NCBI GenBank assembly: GCA_964558365.1
Contig: CAZLCC010000007.1
Coordinates: 1-64,000, forward strand
DNA length: 64,000 bases
Direction: 5' to 3'
Source: CAZLCC01 sp964558365
GTDB lineage: Bacteria > Patescibacteriota > Saccharimonadia > Saccharimonadales > Saccharimonadaceae
Part shown: in pieces, positions 1 to 7,085 of the stretch
Layout of the letters: each line of letters starts with the position of its first letter
How positions within the stretch are numbered: position 1 is the stretch's first letter
The notes under the pieces: generated by a model
The model's database searches: none
The model's input: only the letters and a program-made list of their open reading frames with translations
Told to the model about the DNA's origin: nothing
Translations under genes and position numbers: made by a program

Positions 1-139
1 AGCCTTGCTTCCGCTTGAGCTGCTGACGAGCCGGAGGCTTCCCAGGGTTTAGCTCCTCCAATAACCACTTCTTCAGCGTGGTAACTTGATGAAGGCGCTT
101 CTCGATGTTCTGGTTGGAAAGTGCGCTGATTACTTCCAC
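1..139 (-). other. GC-rich edge fragment, possible partial gene
   Basis: This stretch is clearly richer in G and C than its surroundings. All three forward frames close within about the first 50 bases, while at least two reverse frames stay open to the window edge. One of them could start at GTG 139 (V E V I S A L S N Q N I E K R L ...). I do not recognise either translation. A forward-strand terminator follows directly, so the fragment could equally be the 3' end of a forward RNA gene. I could not match it to 5S, tmRNA, RNase P or SRP RNA. The truncation by the window edge prevents a decision. Confidence 0.25.
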
Positions 140-148
140 CAATCAAAA

Positions 149-175
149 TTTCGCCTTTAAGAGGCGATTTTTTTA
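149..175 (+). terminator. Rho-independent terminator
   Basis: A six-pair stem (TCGCCT 151-156, AGGCGA 162-167) with a five-base loop is followed by seven T. The T tract lies only on the forward side, so it ends a forward transcript coming from positions 1-148. Confidence 0.75.
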
Positions 176-237
176 TTTTACAGCGTTGAACATTTATTTT
201 ATGCATATGGTGATATTATTGAACACTATAACGTGTA

Positions 238-266
238 TTGACTTTTTATTTCGTTTATGCTAATAT
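238..266 (+). promoter_or_regulatory. Sigma-70-type promoter of the 40-aa gene
   Basis: TTGACT at 238-243, a 17-base spacer, and TAATAT at 261-266. The start codon lies only seven bases after the -10 box, so the transcript probably begins at or next to the ATG (leaderless). Confidence 0.7.
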
Positions 267-273
267 TTAAAGC

Positions 274-396
274 ATGAGTAATTCTAAACAAGCAAAAACT
301 CAAAAATCAAAACTAGATCAATTCAACCTTTACTTTGAATTTGACAGAACTCCTCGTGAAATCCACAAGGACTTAAAGCAGCGCACTGTAAAGTAA
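274..396 (+). CDS. Small basic protein, 40 aa, function unknown
   Basis: The frame ATG 274 to TAA 394 encodes 40 residues. The N-terminal third is rich in Lys, Gln and Ser, followed by an aromatic/acidic stretch (FNLYFEFD) and a basic C-terminal end (KQRTVK). There is no signal peptide or membrane segment. It is supported as a real gene by an exact promoter with a 17-base spacer just upstream and a strong intrinsic terminator 25 bases downstream, making it a self-contained one-gene unit. No ribosome-binding site fits between the -10 box and the ATG, so it is probably translated from a leaderless mRNA. I do not recognise the family. A small DNA- or RNA-binding protein is conceivable from the charge, but this is only inference. 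Confidence 0.6.
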   Translation: MSNSKQAKTQKSKLDQFNLYFEFDRTPREIHKDLKQRTVK

Positions 397-420
397 AGTT
401 AAACTCTCCCACCTCTGTAT

Positions 421-467
421 GAGGATGGCCTATGGCTAAATTAAGTAATAGGTTATCCTCTTTTTTT
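421..467 (+). terminator. Strong intrinsic terminator
   Basis: A 13-pair stem (421-433 with 448-460, two G-T pairs) closes a 14-base loop and is followed by seven T. It ends the 40-aa gene and insulates nrdR. Confidence 0.85.
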
Positions 468-526
468 ATTACTTTTATATAAGTTTTCCACTCGATTTTT
501 TAATAGCTATATGTCAATATATAGAT

Positions 527-940
527 ATGCTATGTATCAATTGTTCTAATCAAAAAACCAACGTTGTTAATTCTCGAACACATAAGTCATCTGCTCAGGT
601 CTGGCGGCGCCGGAGATGCCCGATATGCCAGTGCACCTTTACTACTTATGAAAGAGTGTCGAGTGCTGACGAGCTTTCAGTGCAGGATGCTGCAGGCAAA
701 AGGACCGCTTTTAAGCCCGGCAAGCTTATACTAAGCGTCCTTAACTGCCTTAACTACTCAGAAGAAAAGGCCGCCCAAGCTTTCTGGCTTATTGAAACAA
801 TCGAGAATCAATTACTCAAAAAAGCCGATCTACTCGTAACAAAAGAAGATATCGCTTCTATCACCCATAAAACACTTACCTCTTTTGATAAGCTAGCAGG
901 CGAACAGTACGCGGTACGTCATCGAAGAAGAAGCCTATAA
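527..940 (+). CDS. nrdR: NrdR-type transcriptional repressor
   Basis: Predicted NrdR, the ATP/dATP-sensing repressor of ribonucleotide reductase genes. Residues 1-45 form the zinc ribbon with C3, C6, C31 and C34, the SR pair at 16-17 and the arginine run before C31, then the FTTYER motif (38-43). Residues about 50-130 match the ATP-cone domain (GKRTAFKPGKL region). At 137 residues it is a little shorter than the usual 150 or so, having lost part of the C-terminal tail. No ribonucleotide reductase gene lies in this window, so the target is elsewhere. It is convergent with the glycosyltransferase gene, with ten bases between the stops. Confidence 0.88.
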   Translation: MLCINCSNQKTNVVNSRTHKSSAQVWRRRRCPICQCTFTTYERVSSADELSVQDAAGKRTAFKPGKLILSVLNCLNYSEEKAAQAFWLIETIENQLLKKADLLVTKEDIASITHKTLTSFDKLAGEQYAVRHRRRSL

Positions 941-950
941 AAAAGTTTAT

Positions 951-2573
951 TTATTTCTTAACAGATTTTTGAGTTACATCAAACTTATCAAGATATTTAC
1001 CGATTAAAAGTCTTGTTTGCGAATAAAACGCAGAAAAAGAAGTGTAGCAAATTGCCGTAACTGGCATAAGAAACCACTGCAAAATCATAAATACGCTTCT
1101 ATGCTTTTTATAGCGCTCTGGTCGTGGTGGTAACATCTTAAATGCTAGAAATACAGTAATAATAATGCCAATGAGAGCAACTTGCTGAATGCGGCTCACT
1201 GTAACTGGTAGCTCATGGGCGATGATGCTGCGCGAAGCAGCATTGTTAAGAAATAATGGTACCCAAGCCCCAAAAGCAATAATAAGCGGCATAGCGGCAA
1301 GAGAAACATGACCATCAATAAGCCGGAAAAGTCGTGCTAACGCTGGAAATAATGGCACTTTTCTATCTTTAGTGAATATATTTGTTGCCACATAAGCAAT
1401 ATCTGAAGCCCCATATGCCCAGCGACGCAGCTGGATAAATTGAGCTTTTAATGTTTTTTTGTAAGACTCTGTTAATACTGCATCTTGATAAATTGGCACA
1501 TAGATAGGAATAACGGAATAACGACCTTCAAAAAAGAAATAACTGCGCCAATATTGATGACCGTCTTCAACGATCGTACGAACACTCCAAAAGTTCATCA
1601 TTTCAAGCGCTTTCATACCCTGCGAGTGAGACGCAAAATTACGTAAAGAATATGGTCGAGTTGAACTAATAATATTCCAAAACGAGTTACCGGTTGCCAC
1701 AACACGCATTGGCGCCGGAGCATCCCAAATGTTATTTAAGAATAACGAAATTGGCTGAAACGCCACTCTAAGCCTATCTGGATGCATAATATATTCATAT
1801 GTTACGTAAGAAAAGTAGGTCTTATGTGGCCGATTATCACTATCGAGCGTCGTTACAATTACTTTATCTGCATCAATCGACTGCTCTTTAAGCCACTTTG
1901 CTAGATACTTACCGGCATATGTAATATTACCGCCCTTCCCTCTTACCTCACCCTCTGTCAGAGGATGTTTTACGGCGTAGGCATATCTAAACTTATCGCC
2001 ATATTTTTTTACAAGCTCTAAGCAAGCTTGTTCAGATTGCGCTCCATCTCTGCCTTCGTAGGCAAAAACGAGAATAGTTCTTTTCATGTCATAGTCTGAT
2101 TCAATAACCGCTTTAACCGTTGGCTCAATTACTGCTATATCTTCGTTATATGCAGCAATAATAACTGCATTATAAATTTCAGAAGGCTTCGGATATGATT
2201 CATCTGCCGCTGCAAGTCGCTGCAGATTATCAACATGCACCTTAAAACGCCAACTTTCATTATGCTTTAAATCGTTTTGGCGCTTTAGTGCACTCTTTGC
2301 TGGATCTTCTAAATCGCTTAGCCGCACTGCCCAATCAACTTTTTGCGCTCTGTCTAGTAAGTTTCTTCCGTGAATAGTTCTAAATGCAATACCAAGCGCT
2401 TTAATAAATTGCGTTAAAATAAACAAAAGAAGGTATATTGCCGCCCAAAGAGGATTAATTAAACTAAGGGCAATAAGAAGAAAAATTGCACCATAGCTCA
2501 AAATAGCCGGGAGCATCTCAAAGAAGCGATATTCTTTTGTTCGTTTGCCAACAGGAATTTCGATATTGGTCAT
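951..2573 (-). CDS. Membrane glycosyltransferase, family 2 (processive type)
   Basis: A 540-residue membrane GT2 enzyme. Two membrane helices lie near residues 15-65, a cytoplasmic GT-A domain at about 120-400, and several C-terminal membrane helices after about 400. The nucleotide-sugar site shows AAYNED near 140 and a DSD motif near 242. QLRRW near 380 is the QxxRW signature of processive enzymes such as cellulose or hyaluronan synthases, so it probably makes and exports a surface polysaccharide. The sugar cannot be told from sequence. Its start overlaps the stop of the small membrane gene by four bases (ATGA), indicating translational coupling. Confidence 0.8.
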   Translation of the reverse strand: MTNIEIPVGKRTKEYRFFEMLPAILSYGAIFLLIALSLINPLWAAIYLLLFILTQFIKALGIAFRTIHGRNLLDRAQKVDWAVRLSDLEDPAKSALKRQNDLKHNESWRFKVHVDNLQRLAAADESYPKPSEIYNAVIIAAYNEDIAVIEPTVKAVIESDYDMKRTILVFAYEGRDGAQSEQACLELVKKYGDKFRYAYAVKHPLTEGEVRGKGGNITYAGKYLAKWLKEQSIDADKVIVTTLDSDNRPHKTYFSYVTYEYIMHPDRLRVAFQPISLFLNNIWDAPAPMRVVATGNSFWNIISSTRPYSLRNFASHSQGMKALEMMNFWSVRTIVEDGHQYWRSYFFFEGRYSVIPIYVPIYQDAVLTESYKKTLKAQFIQLRRWAYGASDIAYVATNIFTKDRKVPLFPALARLFRLIDGHVSLAAMPLIIAFGAWVPLFLNNAASRSIIAHELPVTVSRIQQVALIGIIITVFLAFKMLPPRPERYKKHRSVFMILQWFLMPVTAICYTSFSAFYSQTRLLIGKYLDKFDVTQKSVKK

Positions 2574-2950
2574 TGTGATAGTAAAGCAATTCTAAATAAT
2601 GAAGATGTTGTGAGAAATGCAATGATAATAATTGCAGTGCTCAACCCCAAGAAAAGAATTGATAGTTCACGCCCTTTTTGCTCATACAGCTTTAGGCTAA
2701 TTGCAATATTCATCAGCATTACGAAGATGGCAAAAAGAACAAATCCAAGCAAGTAATACCACTTGTCTCTGTAAAAATTAGTCGATCCGTATGAGGTGTA
2801 GTGCACAGGAAGCTGCAAATCAGAAGGACGAATTTGGAGTAATAAAATAAGTGCTAGTAAAAGAGAGAGCGCAATTAGTACTATAGCGCTAATTACCCAG
2901 TTACGATCCCTGATTGCGTGCTTAAATGCTGCCCGTATATGTGTCTTCAT
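2570..2950 (-). CDS. Small membrane protein, 126 aa, coupled to glycosyltransferase
   Basis: A 126-residue protein with three predicted membrane helices (about 18-40, 68-90 and 100-122) and a polar loop of about 25 residues between the first two. It has no recognised family. It is the first gene of a two-gene unit with the GT2 gene, overlapping it by four bases. A TATAAT box (reverse strand, 2959-2964) sits eight bases before the ATG, so the mRNA is near leaderless. A role as accessory or partner subunit of the polysaccharide synthase is inferred from the coupling only. Confidence 0.65.
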   Translation of the reverse strand: MKTHIRAAFKHAIRDRNWVISAIVLIALSLLLALILLLQIRPSDLQLPVHYTSYGSTNFYRDKWYYLLGFVLFAIFVMLMNIAISLKLYEQKGRELSILFLGLSTAIIIIAFLTTSSLFRIALLSQ

Positions 2951-2988
2951 TATTCTTTATTATATCCTTTTATGCAGTGTCTATACAA

Positions 2989-3064
2989 TGGAGCCGCTGA
3001 GCGGATTTGAACCGCTGACCTACGCTTTACGAAAGCGCCGCTCTACCAACTGAGCTACAGCGGC
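2989..3064 (-). tRNA. tRNA-Thr (anticodon CGT)
   Basis: Full cloverleaf on the reverse strand: acceptor GCCGCTG with CAGCGGC, anticodon loop TTCGTAA giving CGT, T loop TTCAAAT, and an encoded CCA end. It reads ACG. Confidence 0.93.
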
Positions 3065-3078
3065 ATGTTACTTTGGCA

Positions 3079-3099
3079 ATTATAGCAGTTTATCTCTGT
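3079..3099 (-). promoter_or_regulatory. tRNA-Thr promoter region with shared 21-base element
   Basis: The reverse strand carries a TATAAT box 14 bases before the tRNA. The 15 bases upstream of it (reading ACAGAGATAAACTGC) recur with one change upstream of tRNA-Arg(CCT) at 6764-6784. Confidence 0.6.
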
Positions 3100-3118
3100 T
3101 CTTAAAAATCACCAAGCG

Positions 3119-3147
3119 TTGCATATTATCTCTAAAGCTGCTACCAT
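3119..3147 (+). promoter_or_regulatory. Promoter of tRNA-Asp
   Basis: TTGCAT (3119-3124), a 17-base spacer, and TACCAT (3142-3147), ending 22 bases before the tRNA. Confidence 0.5.
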
Positions 3148-3169
3148 AATTTAGTCTAAAGCCAGATAC

Positions 3170-3247
3170 GGGCTCGTGGTGTAGCTGGCCTAACACGCCT
3201 CCCTGTCACGGAGGAGATCGCCGGTTCAAATCCGGTCGGGCCCGCCA
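3170..3247 (+). tRNA. tRNA-Asp (anticodon GTC)
   Basis: Complete cloverleaf with encoded CCA. The acceptor GGGCTCG pairs with CGGGCCC (one G-T), the anticodon stem is CCTCC/GGAGG, and the loop CTGTCAC gives GTC. Confidence 0.94.
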
Positions 3248-3256
3248 AGTTGATTT

Positions 3257-3281
3257 AATACCATTTTTATGGTATTATTTT
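3257..3281 (+). terminator. Terminator after tRNA-Asp
   Basis: AATACCAT and ATGGTATT (eight pairs, four-base T loop) followed by ATTTT. The downstream half also supplies a TATTAT -10-like box (3273-3278), nine bases before the next start codon. Confidence 0.55.
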
Positions 3282-3287
3282 AATATA

Positions 3288-3833
3288 ATGACCACTGAAA
3301 CAAATCCTGCTGACAAAAAAATAACTCTACGCGAATGGCCACCACACGATCCTATCTTGGATGATATTTTTGGAGTTCATGAGGAAAAACCTCTGGGCTA
3401 TTTACCAATTAGTACCATAAAAGAATATTCCGATATTTCGCCAGAGGAACTTTCTGAGTTGTGCAGAAAAAACGGTCTAAAGACGCTGCTGTTTGAGGAG
3501 CCAGAACAACCGCGTATCGTTCAGGAGGCTCTTTACGTATACGATGACAGGGCGCTGCAGCTACTTATTGACGATAATCTACATTTGCTTGAAAAATATG
3601 AATGGCCAACTACACCCTATGATTTAGTGCAAAAAATTAGCACAACAGCCGCCGACTCTATAGAGCAGCCAGACTTATATAGATTAATTGCCTATGCTTT
3701 TGCTGATCCACGACCAAAATATCAGAGAAAAAATCAAGATAATTGGAGCGTTCCTCTAGCGAGAGAAGGAGCGCTTGGGTCATTAAATCGACGCATAAAA
3801 AATCTTGGAAATGATATACTAAAAAAATTTTAA
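3288..3833 (+). CDS. Hypothetical protein, 181 aa
   Basis: A soluble, acidic-to-neutral 181-residue protein, not recognised. It has no signal peptide or membrane helix. The middle (about 40-115) looks helical with a Leu-rich segment (LQLLIDDNLHLLEKYEW), and the C-terminal 30 residues are basic. One base separates its stop from the ATG of the methyltransferase-like gene, so the two are one transcript and probably coupled. A TATTAT box nine bases before the ATG suggests a near-leaderless mRNA. It may recognise the substrate for its partner, but nothing in the sequence proves this. Confidence 0.6.
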   Translation: MTTETNPADKKITLREWPPHDPILDDIFGVHEEKPLGYLPISTIKEYSDISPEELSELCRKNGLKTLLFEEPEQPRIVQEALYVYDDRALQLLIDDNLHLLEKYEWPTTPYDLVQKISTTAADSIEQPDLYRLIAYAFADPRPKYQRKNQDNWSVPLAREGALGSLNRRIKNLGNDILKKF

Positions 3834-3834
3834 T

Positions 3835-4533
3835 ATGCCTCTAGAAATACCTCCTTCATCACCCATTAGATATGAAGCTGAAGAAGCTAAGTTAAATGTT
3901 GCCGGTTATTTAGAACATAGAAATAAAGCTCAAAAATTTATCATTGTTGAAATTGGCCACAGAGAACAGCCAATTGCCCCACTTCAAGCTAATTTAACAG
4001 GACAAAAGGCATATATTGGAATAGAAGCAAATCTAAGAGATCCCCTCAACACAGTTCGTCCAAAAATAGCTCAGCTGCGAAAAAAAATGGCGGATCAAAA
4101 TGTTATTTTTGTTGACCAGAGACTTGATGGCGAAGCATATCGCCCAGAAAGAGATTGGGAAGAAGGAAGATCATCTACTGCATTTCATGGAGATTATCAG
4201 CCAACTACTATTATGCCCGATGGCGGAGCAGATGAAGTTTTTTTAGGTAACGTTTTTGGTGATCCACATGTGTCACACTACAAAAAGCACACTGAACGAT
4301 TGTTGGATGAAGTTTCTAGAATAGTAAGTCGTGGCGGAAAAATTATTATTCGCGAAACAATTACCCCGGAGCATTGCTATAGCCTCGACCGAGCGTTAAG
4401 AGAGTCGAGCTTAAAAGAAGTTGCCTACATAGAGCCTGGCTCTGCCGAGTGGGATATGATGGAAGAGTCATTTAATGGCGCTCAAGATTCATTCCGTAAT
4501 CACGGAAGTTTTTATCTTGTCTTAGAAAAATAA
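3835..4533 (+). CDS. Rossmann-fold protein, methyltransferase-like, 232 aa
   Basis: The pattern fits a class I SAM-dependent methyltransferase core. A first strand FIIVEIGHRE (about 35-45) stands where motif I would be. Then come YIGIEANLRD (about 60-69) as strand 2 with an acidic end, VIFVDQRLDGE (about 90-100), DEVFLGNVFGDPH (about 133-145) as the motif IV strand, and GGKIIIRETITP (about 168-179) as strand 5. The glycine-rich loop is weak (EIGHREQP instead of DxGxGxG), so cofactor binding is uncertain. It is the second gene of a pair with the 181-aa unknown. The target is unknown; a fold-level call only. Confidence 0.55.
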   Translation: MPLEIPPSSPIRYEAEEAKLNVAGYLEHRNKAQKFIIVEIGHREQPIAPLQANLTGQKAYIGIEANLRDPLNTVRPKIAQLRKKMADQNVIFVDQRLDGEAYRPERDWEEGRSSTAFHGDYQPTTIMPDGGADEVFLGNVFGDPHVSHYKKHTERLLDEVSRIVSRGGKIIIRETITPEHCYSLDRALRESSLKEVAYIEPGSAEWDMMEESFNGAQDSFRNHGSFYLVLEK

Positions 4534-4555
4534 TAGTATATAATTTATTTTAATT

Positions 4556-4570
4556 CCTATCGACGATAGG
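4556..4570. repeat. Perfect hairpin upstream of orphan gene
   Basis: CCTATC and GATAGG around a GAC loop, 22 bases after the methyltransferase-like gene. There is no T tract, so it is not a clear terminator. It could cap the leader of the orphan gene or protect the upstream mRNA end. Confidence 0.4.
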
Positions 4571-4618
4571 TCGCTCATAAAGATGAGTAGGAATATCTCC
4601 AACCTGTTGGAAGGAAAT

Positions 4619-4987
4619 ATGGAGAAGAGGTTTAAAGGCGGAAAGTCTTTACCTAAACCCTTTGGACTTGAGATCCTCGTGATCCAAGAGAAGAGACTTC
4701 TGCAGCAGCAGATGGAAATAGCAGCCGCAGCGGGACTATGTGTCGACCCCTACGGACACTCCGTGGAGGTATATTATAACGGCGATGACATACCTCAGGC
4801 AAAAGATTGCATCACCTTCTGCCTATTGGCTGATGGCGATTCTGTGGAAGCTATTGATGAACATCAGAGACGGTGTGTCATCATCAACGACCAGGGACTG
4901 GCTAGAAAGAAGCGAAGGAGAAGCTGGTTCGCTAAGAAGCTTCTTGGCGAAGCGAAAGCTGAAACCCTTCATGCTTCACCAGCATAA
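4619..4987 (+). CDS. Orphan hypothetical protein, about 122 aa
   Basis: The start ATG 4619 is chosen because GGAAGGA at 4609-4615 is a good ribosome-binding site. An in-frame ATG at 4583 would add 12 residues but has none. The protein starts basic (MEKRFKGGKSLPK), has a helical middle with a Gln/Ala run, a hydrophobic strand-rich part (EVYYNGDD, ITFCLL, RCVII) and a strongly basic C-terminal end (ARKKRRRSWFAKK). I do not recognise it. Its base composition is GC-richer than its neighbours, it has no close operon partner, and a large structured inverted repeat begins at its stop codon. These are signs of recent transfer or of a structured transcript. Confidence 0.5.
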   Translation: MEKRFKGGKSLPKPFGLEILVIQEKRLLQQQMEIAAAAGLCVDPYGHSVEVYYNGDDIPQAKDCITFCLLADGDSVEAIDEHQRRCVIINDQGLARKKRRRSWFAKKLLGEAKAETLHASPA

Positions 4988-5055
4988 AGCCCCACGACGT
5001 TGCGTTGCAGTAGGCTATAAAAGTTTACTGCATTAACCCATCGTTTGTGGGGCTT
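4987..5055. repeat. Two-level inverted repeat after orphan gene
   Basis: The outer arms AAGCCCCAC (4987-4995) and GTGGGGCTT (5047-5055) pair over nine bases. Inside them TGCAGTA (5006-5012) and TACTGCA (5026-5032) form a seven-pair hairpin with a 13-base loop. There is no T tract on the forward side. It may stabilise the mRNA end or act as a terminator for either strand. Confidence 0.6.
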
Positions 5056-5078
5056 CGTCATGTCTAAGCTATAAAAAA

Positions 5079-6140
5079 CTAGTTATCTATTTTTGATTCG
5101 GGAATATTAATAAACACGTCTATCTTGCCTTCTTTGCGAAGCTTTTCAAGATTTTTATCAAACTGTGTTAAACCTATTTTAATTCGCGAATAGCGAATTT
5201 GGTCATCTTTTGTATCTGTTACCTTAATAATATAGTAGGCATCTGTACCTTTTATAATTTCCGAGGTCTGCCCTTTTTTAAGTTTTGCAGCAGCTTCAAC
5301 TAGCCCATTTGGATCCTGACTGTCGGCTAGTACAAAGCCAACATCACCCTTATTTGTTTCTGCCATTTCATCATCTGAAAATTCAGCAGCAACCTTACCA
5401 AAGTCTGCACCCCTTGCCTGCAAGCGCTTGCTAACCTCCTCTATTTTTTCTTTTGCTTTTTTATCAATTTCAAAAGCTACTTTTCGTTTCAAAAGAGTAT
5501 TCTTTACAATACCTTTATATTCATCGAGTGACCAGCCATAAAAACCTTGTAAAACTGCGGATTCATACGCTCTTTCAGAAAGTTCTTGCTGCTGAGACTC
5601 TCGTTCTTGCGTAATTAAATTATCCACTTCTTCGACTGAAACACTAACATCATATTGCTTAGCAAGTTTTTGCGCATATGCATCTGCCTGAGCACGATTC
5701 ATAGATTCGCGCTTTAAATGATCTCTTTGCCTTTCAGCACCTTTTGCGGTTAAGCTATCTGGCTCTTCTTGCTGTAGATAATGTTCTGAGCTGCGGAAAC
5801 GAACAAGATAATCGCTATAGCGCACCCACTGACCATCAACAGACGCAACTGGCACTGGTACAAGTTGCGTTATCCTATAAAAAAACTGACTGGTATTTTG
5901 CATCGGATACAGTTGCCACCACACAAAAATAATAAGTAAAATTAACGTAACAAGTGTAATTAGAATCGAGTTAATGACAAGTTTGTGCTTAGAATATTGC
6001 ACTGGATATTTAAACTTACGGCCTTCAGCCAATACTCTTTCTCTATGCTCTCTCACCGTATCATTTGTAATACGCGTTGAGGGTTTTGCTACTTCTGTAG
6101 TTGTTGTCTTTTTTATAACTTTATTCTTCAACCTCTTCAT
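5079..6140 (-). CDS. Membrane-anchored parvulin-type foldase (PrsA/SurA-like)
   Basis: A peptidyl-prolyl isomerase that would help secreted proteins fold outside the membrane. Residues 1-52 are a basic cytoplasmic tail, about 53-75 a single membrane helix, and about 100-220 a helical SurA_N-like chaperone part. About 225-325 form the PpiC rotamase domain, with RGADFGKVAAEFSDDE and GDVGFV as recognisable parts. It overlaps the upstream PH-domain gene by 20 bases, and AAAGGGC before its ATG is the ribosome-binding site. Likely clients are the large secreted and pilus proteins nearby, by inference. Confidence 0.82.
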   Translation of the reverse strand: MKRLKNKVIKKTTTTEVAKPSTRITNDTVREHRERVLAEGRKFKYPVQYSKHKLVINSILITLVTLILLIIFVWWQLYPMQNTSQFFYRITQLVPVPVASVDGQWVRYSDYLVRFRSSEHYLQQEEPDSLTAKGAERQRDHLKRESMNRAQADAYAQKLAKQYDVSVSVEEVDNLITQERESQQQELSERAYESAVLQGFYGWSLDEYKGIVKNTLLKRKVAFEIDKKAKEKIEEVSKRLQARGADFGKVAAEFSDDEMAETNKGDVGFVLADSQDPNGLVEAAAKLKKGQTSEIIKGTDAYYIIKVTDTKDDQIRYSRIKIGLTQFDKNLEKLRKEGKIDVFINIPESKIDN

Positions 6141-6633
6141 GATGCCCTTTGTCTTCTGTTGCTAGTTTTACTGCGTCTTGCAGTTTGTTATATATCTTAC
6201 TGGGGTGTGGTACACGATCTAACACAAGATCGCCAACATACGTTTGGATTACAATCGTGCCAAATCCAAATACTTCACCCGTAAATCCAGGAATATTATA
6301 GCTTACATTCTGTATCTTGGATATGCTTAAATCAATCACACTTGTGCCAAAAAAACTTTTTTGTGTAATCTGGCGAATACGCTGATCTGTCACAATAAAA
6401 ACCGTAAAGTGCCACCCAATCCAAAAATAAAAGAAGATGCCCAAGCCAACCACAAAGCCAGCAAGCGCAACAGCTAGAAGCTCAAGATAGCCAGGCCAAA
6501 TAAGAGATGGGATGGAAGCTAAAGCGAACGGAATTAAAAGACCATAAAAGCCTTTTCGCAGCGCAATAATGTGCCGTCGAAATACAAAAAGAACCTTTTC
6601 GTCATCTCTCTGCCCTTCAAATTGCTTATTCAT
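6121..6633 (-). CDS. Bacterial PH-domain (bPH2) membrane protein
   Basis: 170 residues. A membrane hairpin covers about 30-80, followed by a bacterial pleckstrin-homology domain with the family signatures VTDQRIRQ and LSISKIQNVSY, and GFGTIVIQTY further on. Proteins of this YdbS/YdbT-like type sit in the cytoplasmic membrane; their exact role is poorly known. It is the promoter-proximal gene of a pair with the foldase, with AGAGGG as ribosome-binding site. Confidence 0.75.
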   Translation of the reverse strand: MNKQFEGQRDDEKVLFVFRRHIIALRKGFYGLLIPFALASIPSLIWPGYLELLAVALAGFVVGLGIFFYFWIGWHFTVFIVTDQRIRQITQKSFFGTSVIDLSISKIQNVSYNIPGFTGEVFGFGTIVIQTYVGDLVLDRVPHPSKIYNKLQDAVKLATEDKGHHEEVEE

Positions 6634-6658
6634 AATTATTACCCTCTATTTTAACACG

Positions 6659-6734
6659 TGGTACCCCGGGTAGGAGTCGAACCTACAACCTTCTCCTTAG
6701 GACGGAGCTGCTCTATCCATTGAGCTACCGAGGC
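6659..6734 (-). tRNA. tRNA-Arg (anticodon CCT)
   Basis: Cloverleaf with encoded CCA. The acceptor GCCTCGG pairs with CCGGGGT, the anticodon stem is CTCC/GGAG, the loop GTCCTAA gives CCT (reads AGG), and the T loop is TTCGACT. Confidence 0.92.
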
Positions 6735-6763
6735 ACATTATAATGTTGCCTAAGCATAAAGCT

Positions 6764-6784
6764 ATTATAGCAGTTTATCCCTGT
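6764..6784 (-). promoter_or_regulatory. tRNA-Arg(CCT) promoter region, shared 21-base element
   Basis: TATAAT (reverse strand, 6764-6769) is preceded by ACAGGGATAAACTGC, identical to the element upstream of tRNA-Thr except for one base. The distance to the tRNA is 29 bases here and 14 there. Confidence 0.55.
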
Positions 6785-6789
6785 AAAGA

Positions 6790-7033
6790 TTATAGATTTT
6801 CTAGTGGGATACCAGTTTTTTCAGAAACTTTATGCGCCCAAATAATAAGCTTGTCCATTTGACTTTTGTGCGCAGCCTGCTCAATTTCATATGAATCAAG
6901 CCTTTTTTGCAAAAGCGTCCAGAGTAGTTGCTAGCCTATCAATACTGTCGTTTGTTTTCTCGAACCGTTCATTAACTTCTGCGCGAAACTCTTCAATGTA
7001 TTTAAATAGTTTAGTAAATTGATCGTCAGTCAT
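6790..7033 (-). pseudogene. Frameshifted small coiled-coil protein gene
   Basis: From ATG 7033 the frame reads MTDDQFTKLFKYIEEFRAEV and then a helical stretch, and stops at TGA after 45 residues. Right at a run of six A (reverse strand; 6903-6908) the +1 frame takes over and continues RLDSYEIEQAAHKSQMDK to TAA at 6790, giving about 80 residues when joined. The joined product looks like the short helical RFD-repeat proteins common in small genomes. The position of the shift in a homopolymer points to a one-base insertion (real decay or assembly error). Programmed slippage is possible but unproven. It fills most of the gap between tRNA-Arg and ndk. Confidence 0.6.
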
Positions 7034-7085
7034 AGTATTTCTAGTATACGCCATTTAGCACATGCAAGACAACAAAGCCTAAGAA

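Noticed and set aside
4987..5055. Integron attC-like site or RNase P/tmRNA in the 4.5-5.1 kb structured region
   Set aside because: The GTTRRRY/RYYYAAC core sites of attC are not in place, and no conserved RNase P or tmRNA motifs such as GAGGAAAGTCC are seen; an open frame with a ribosome-binding site explains the middle.
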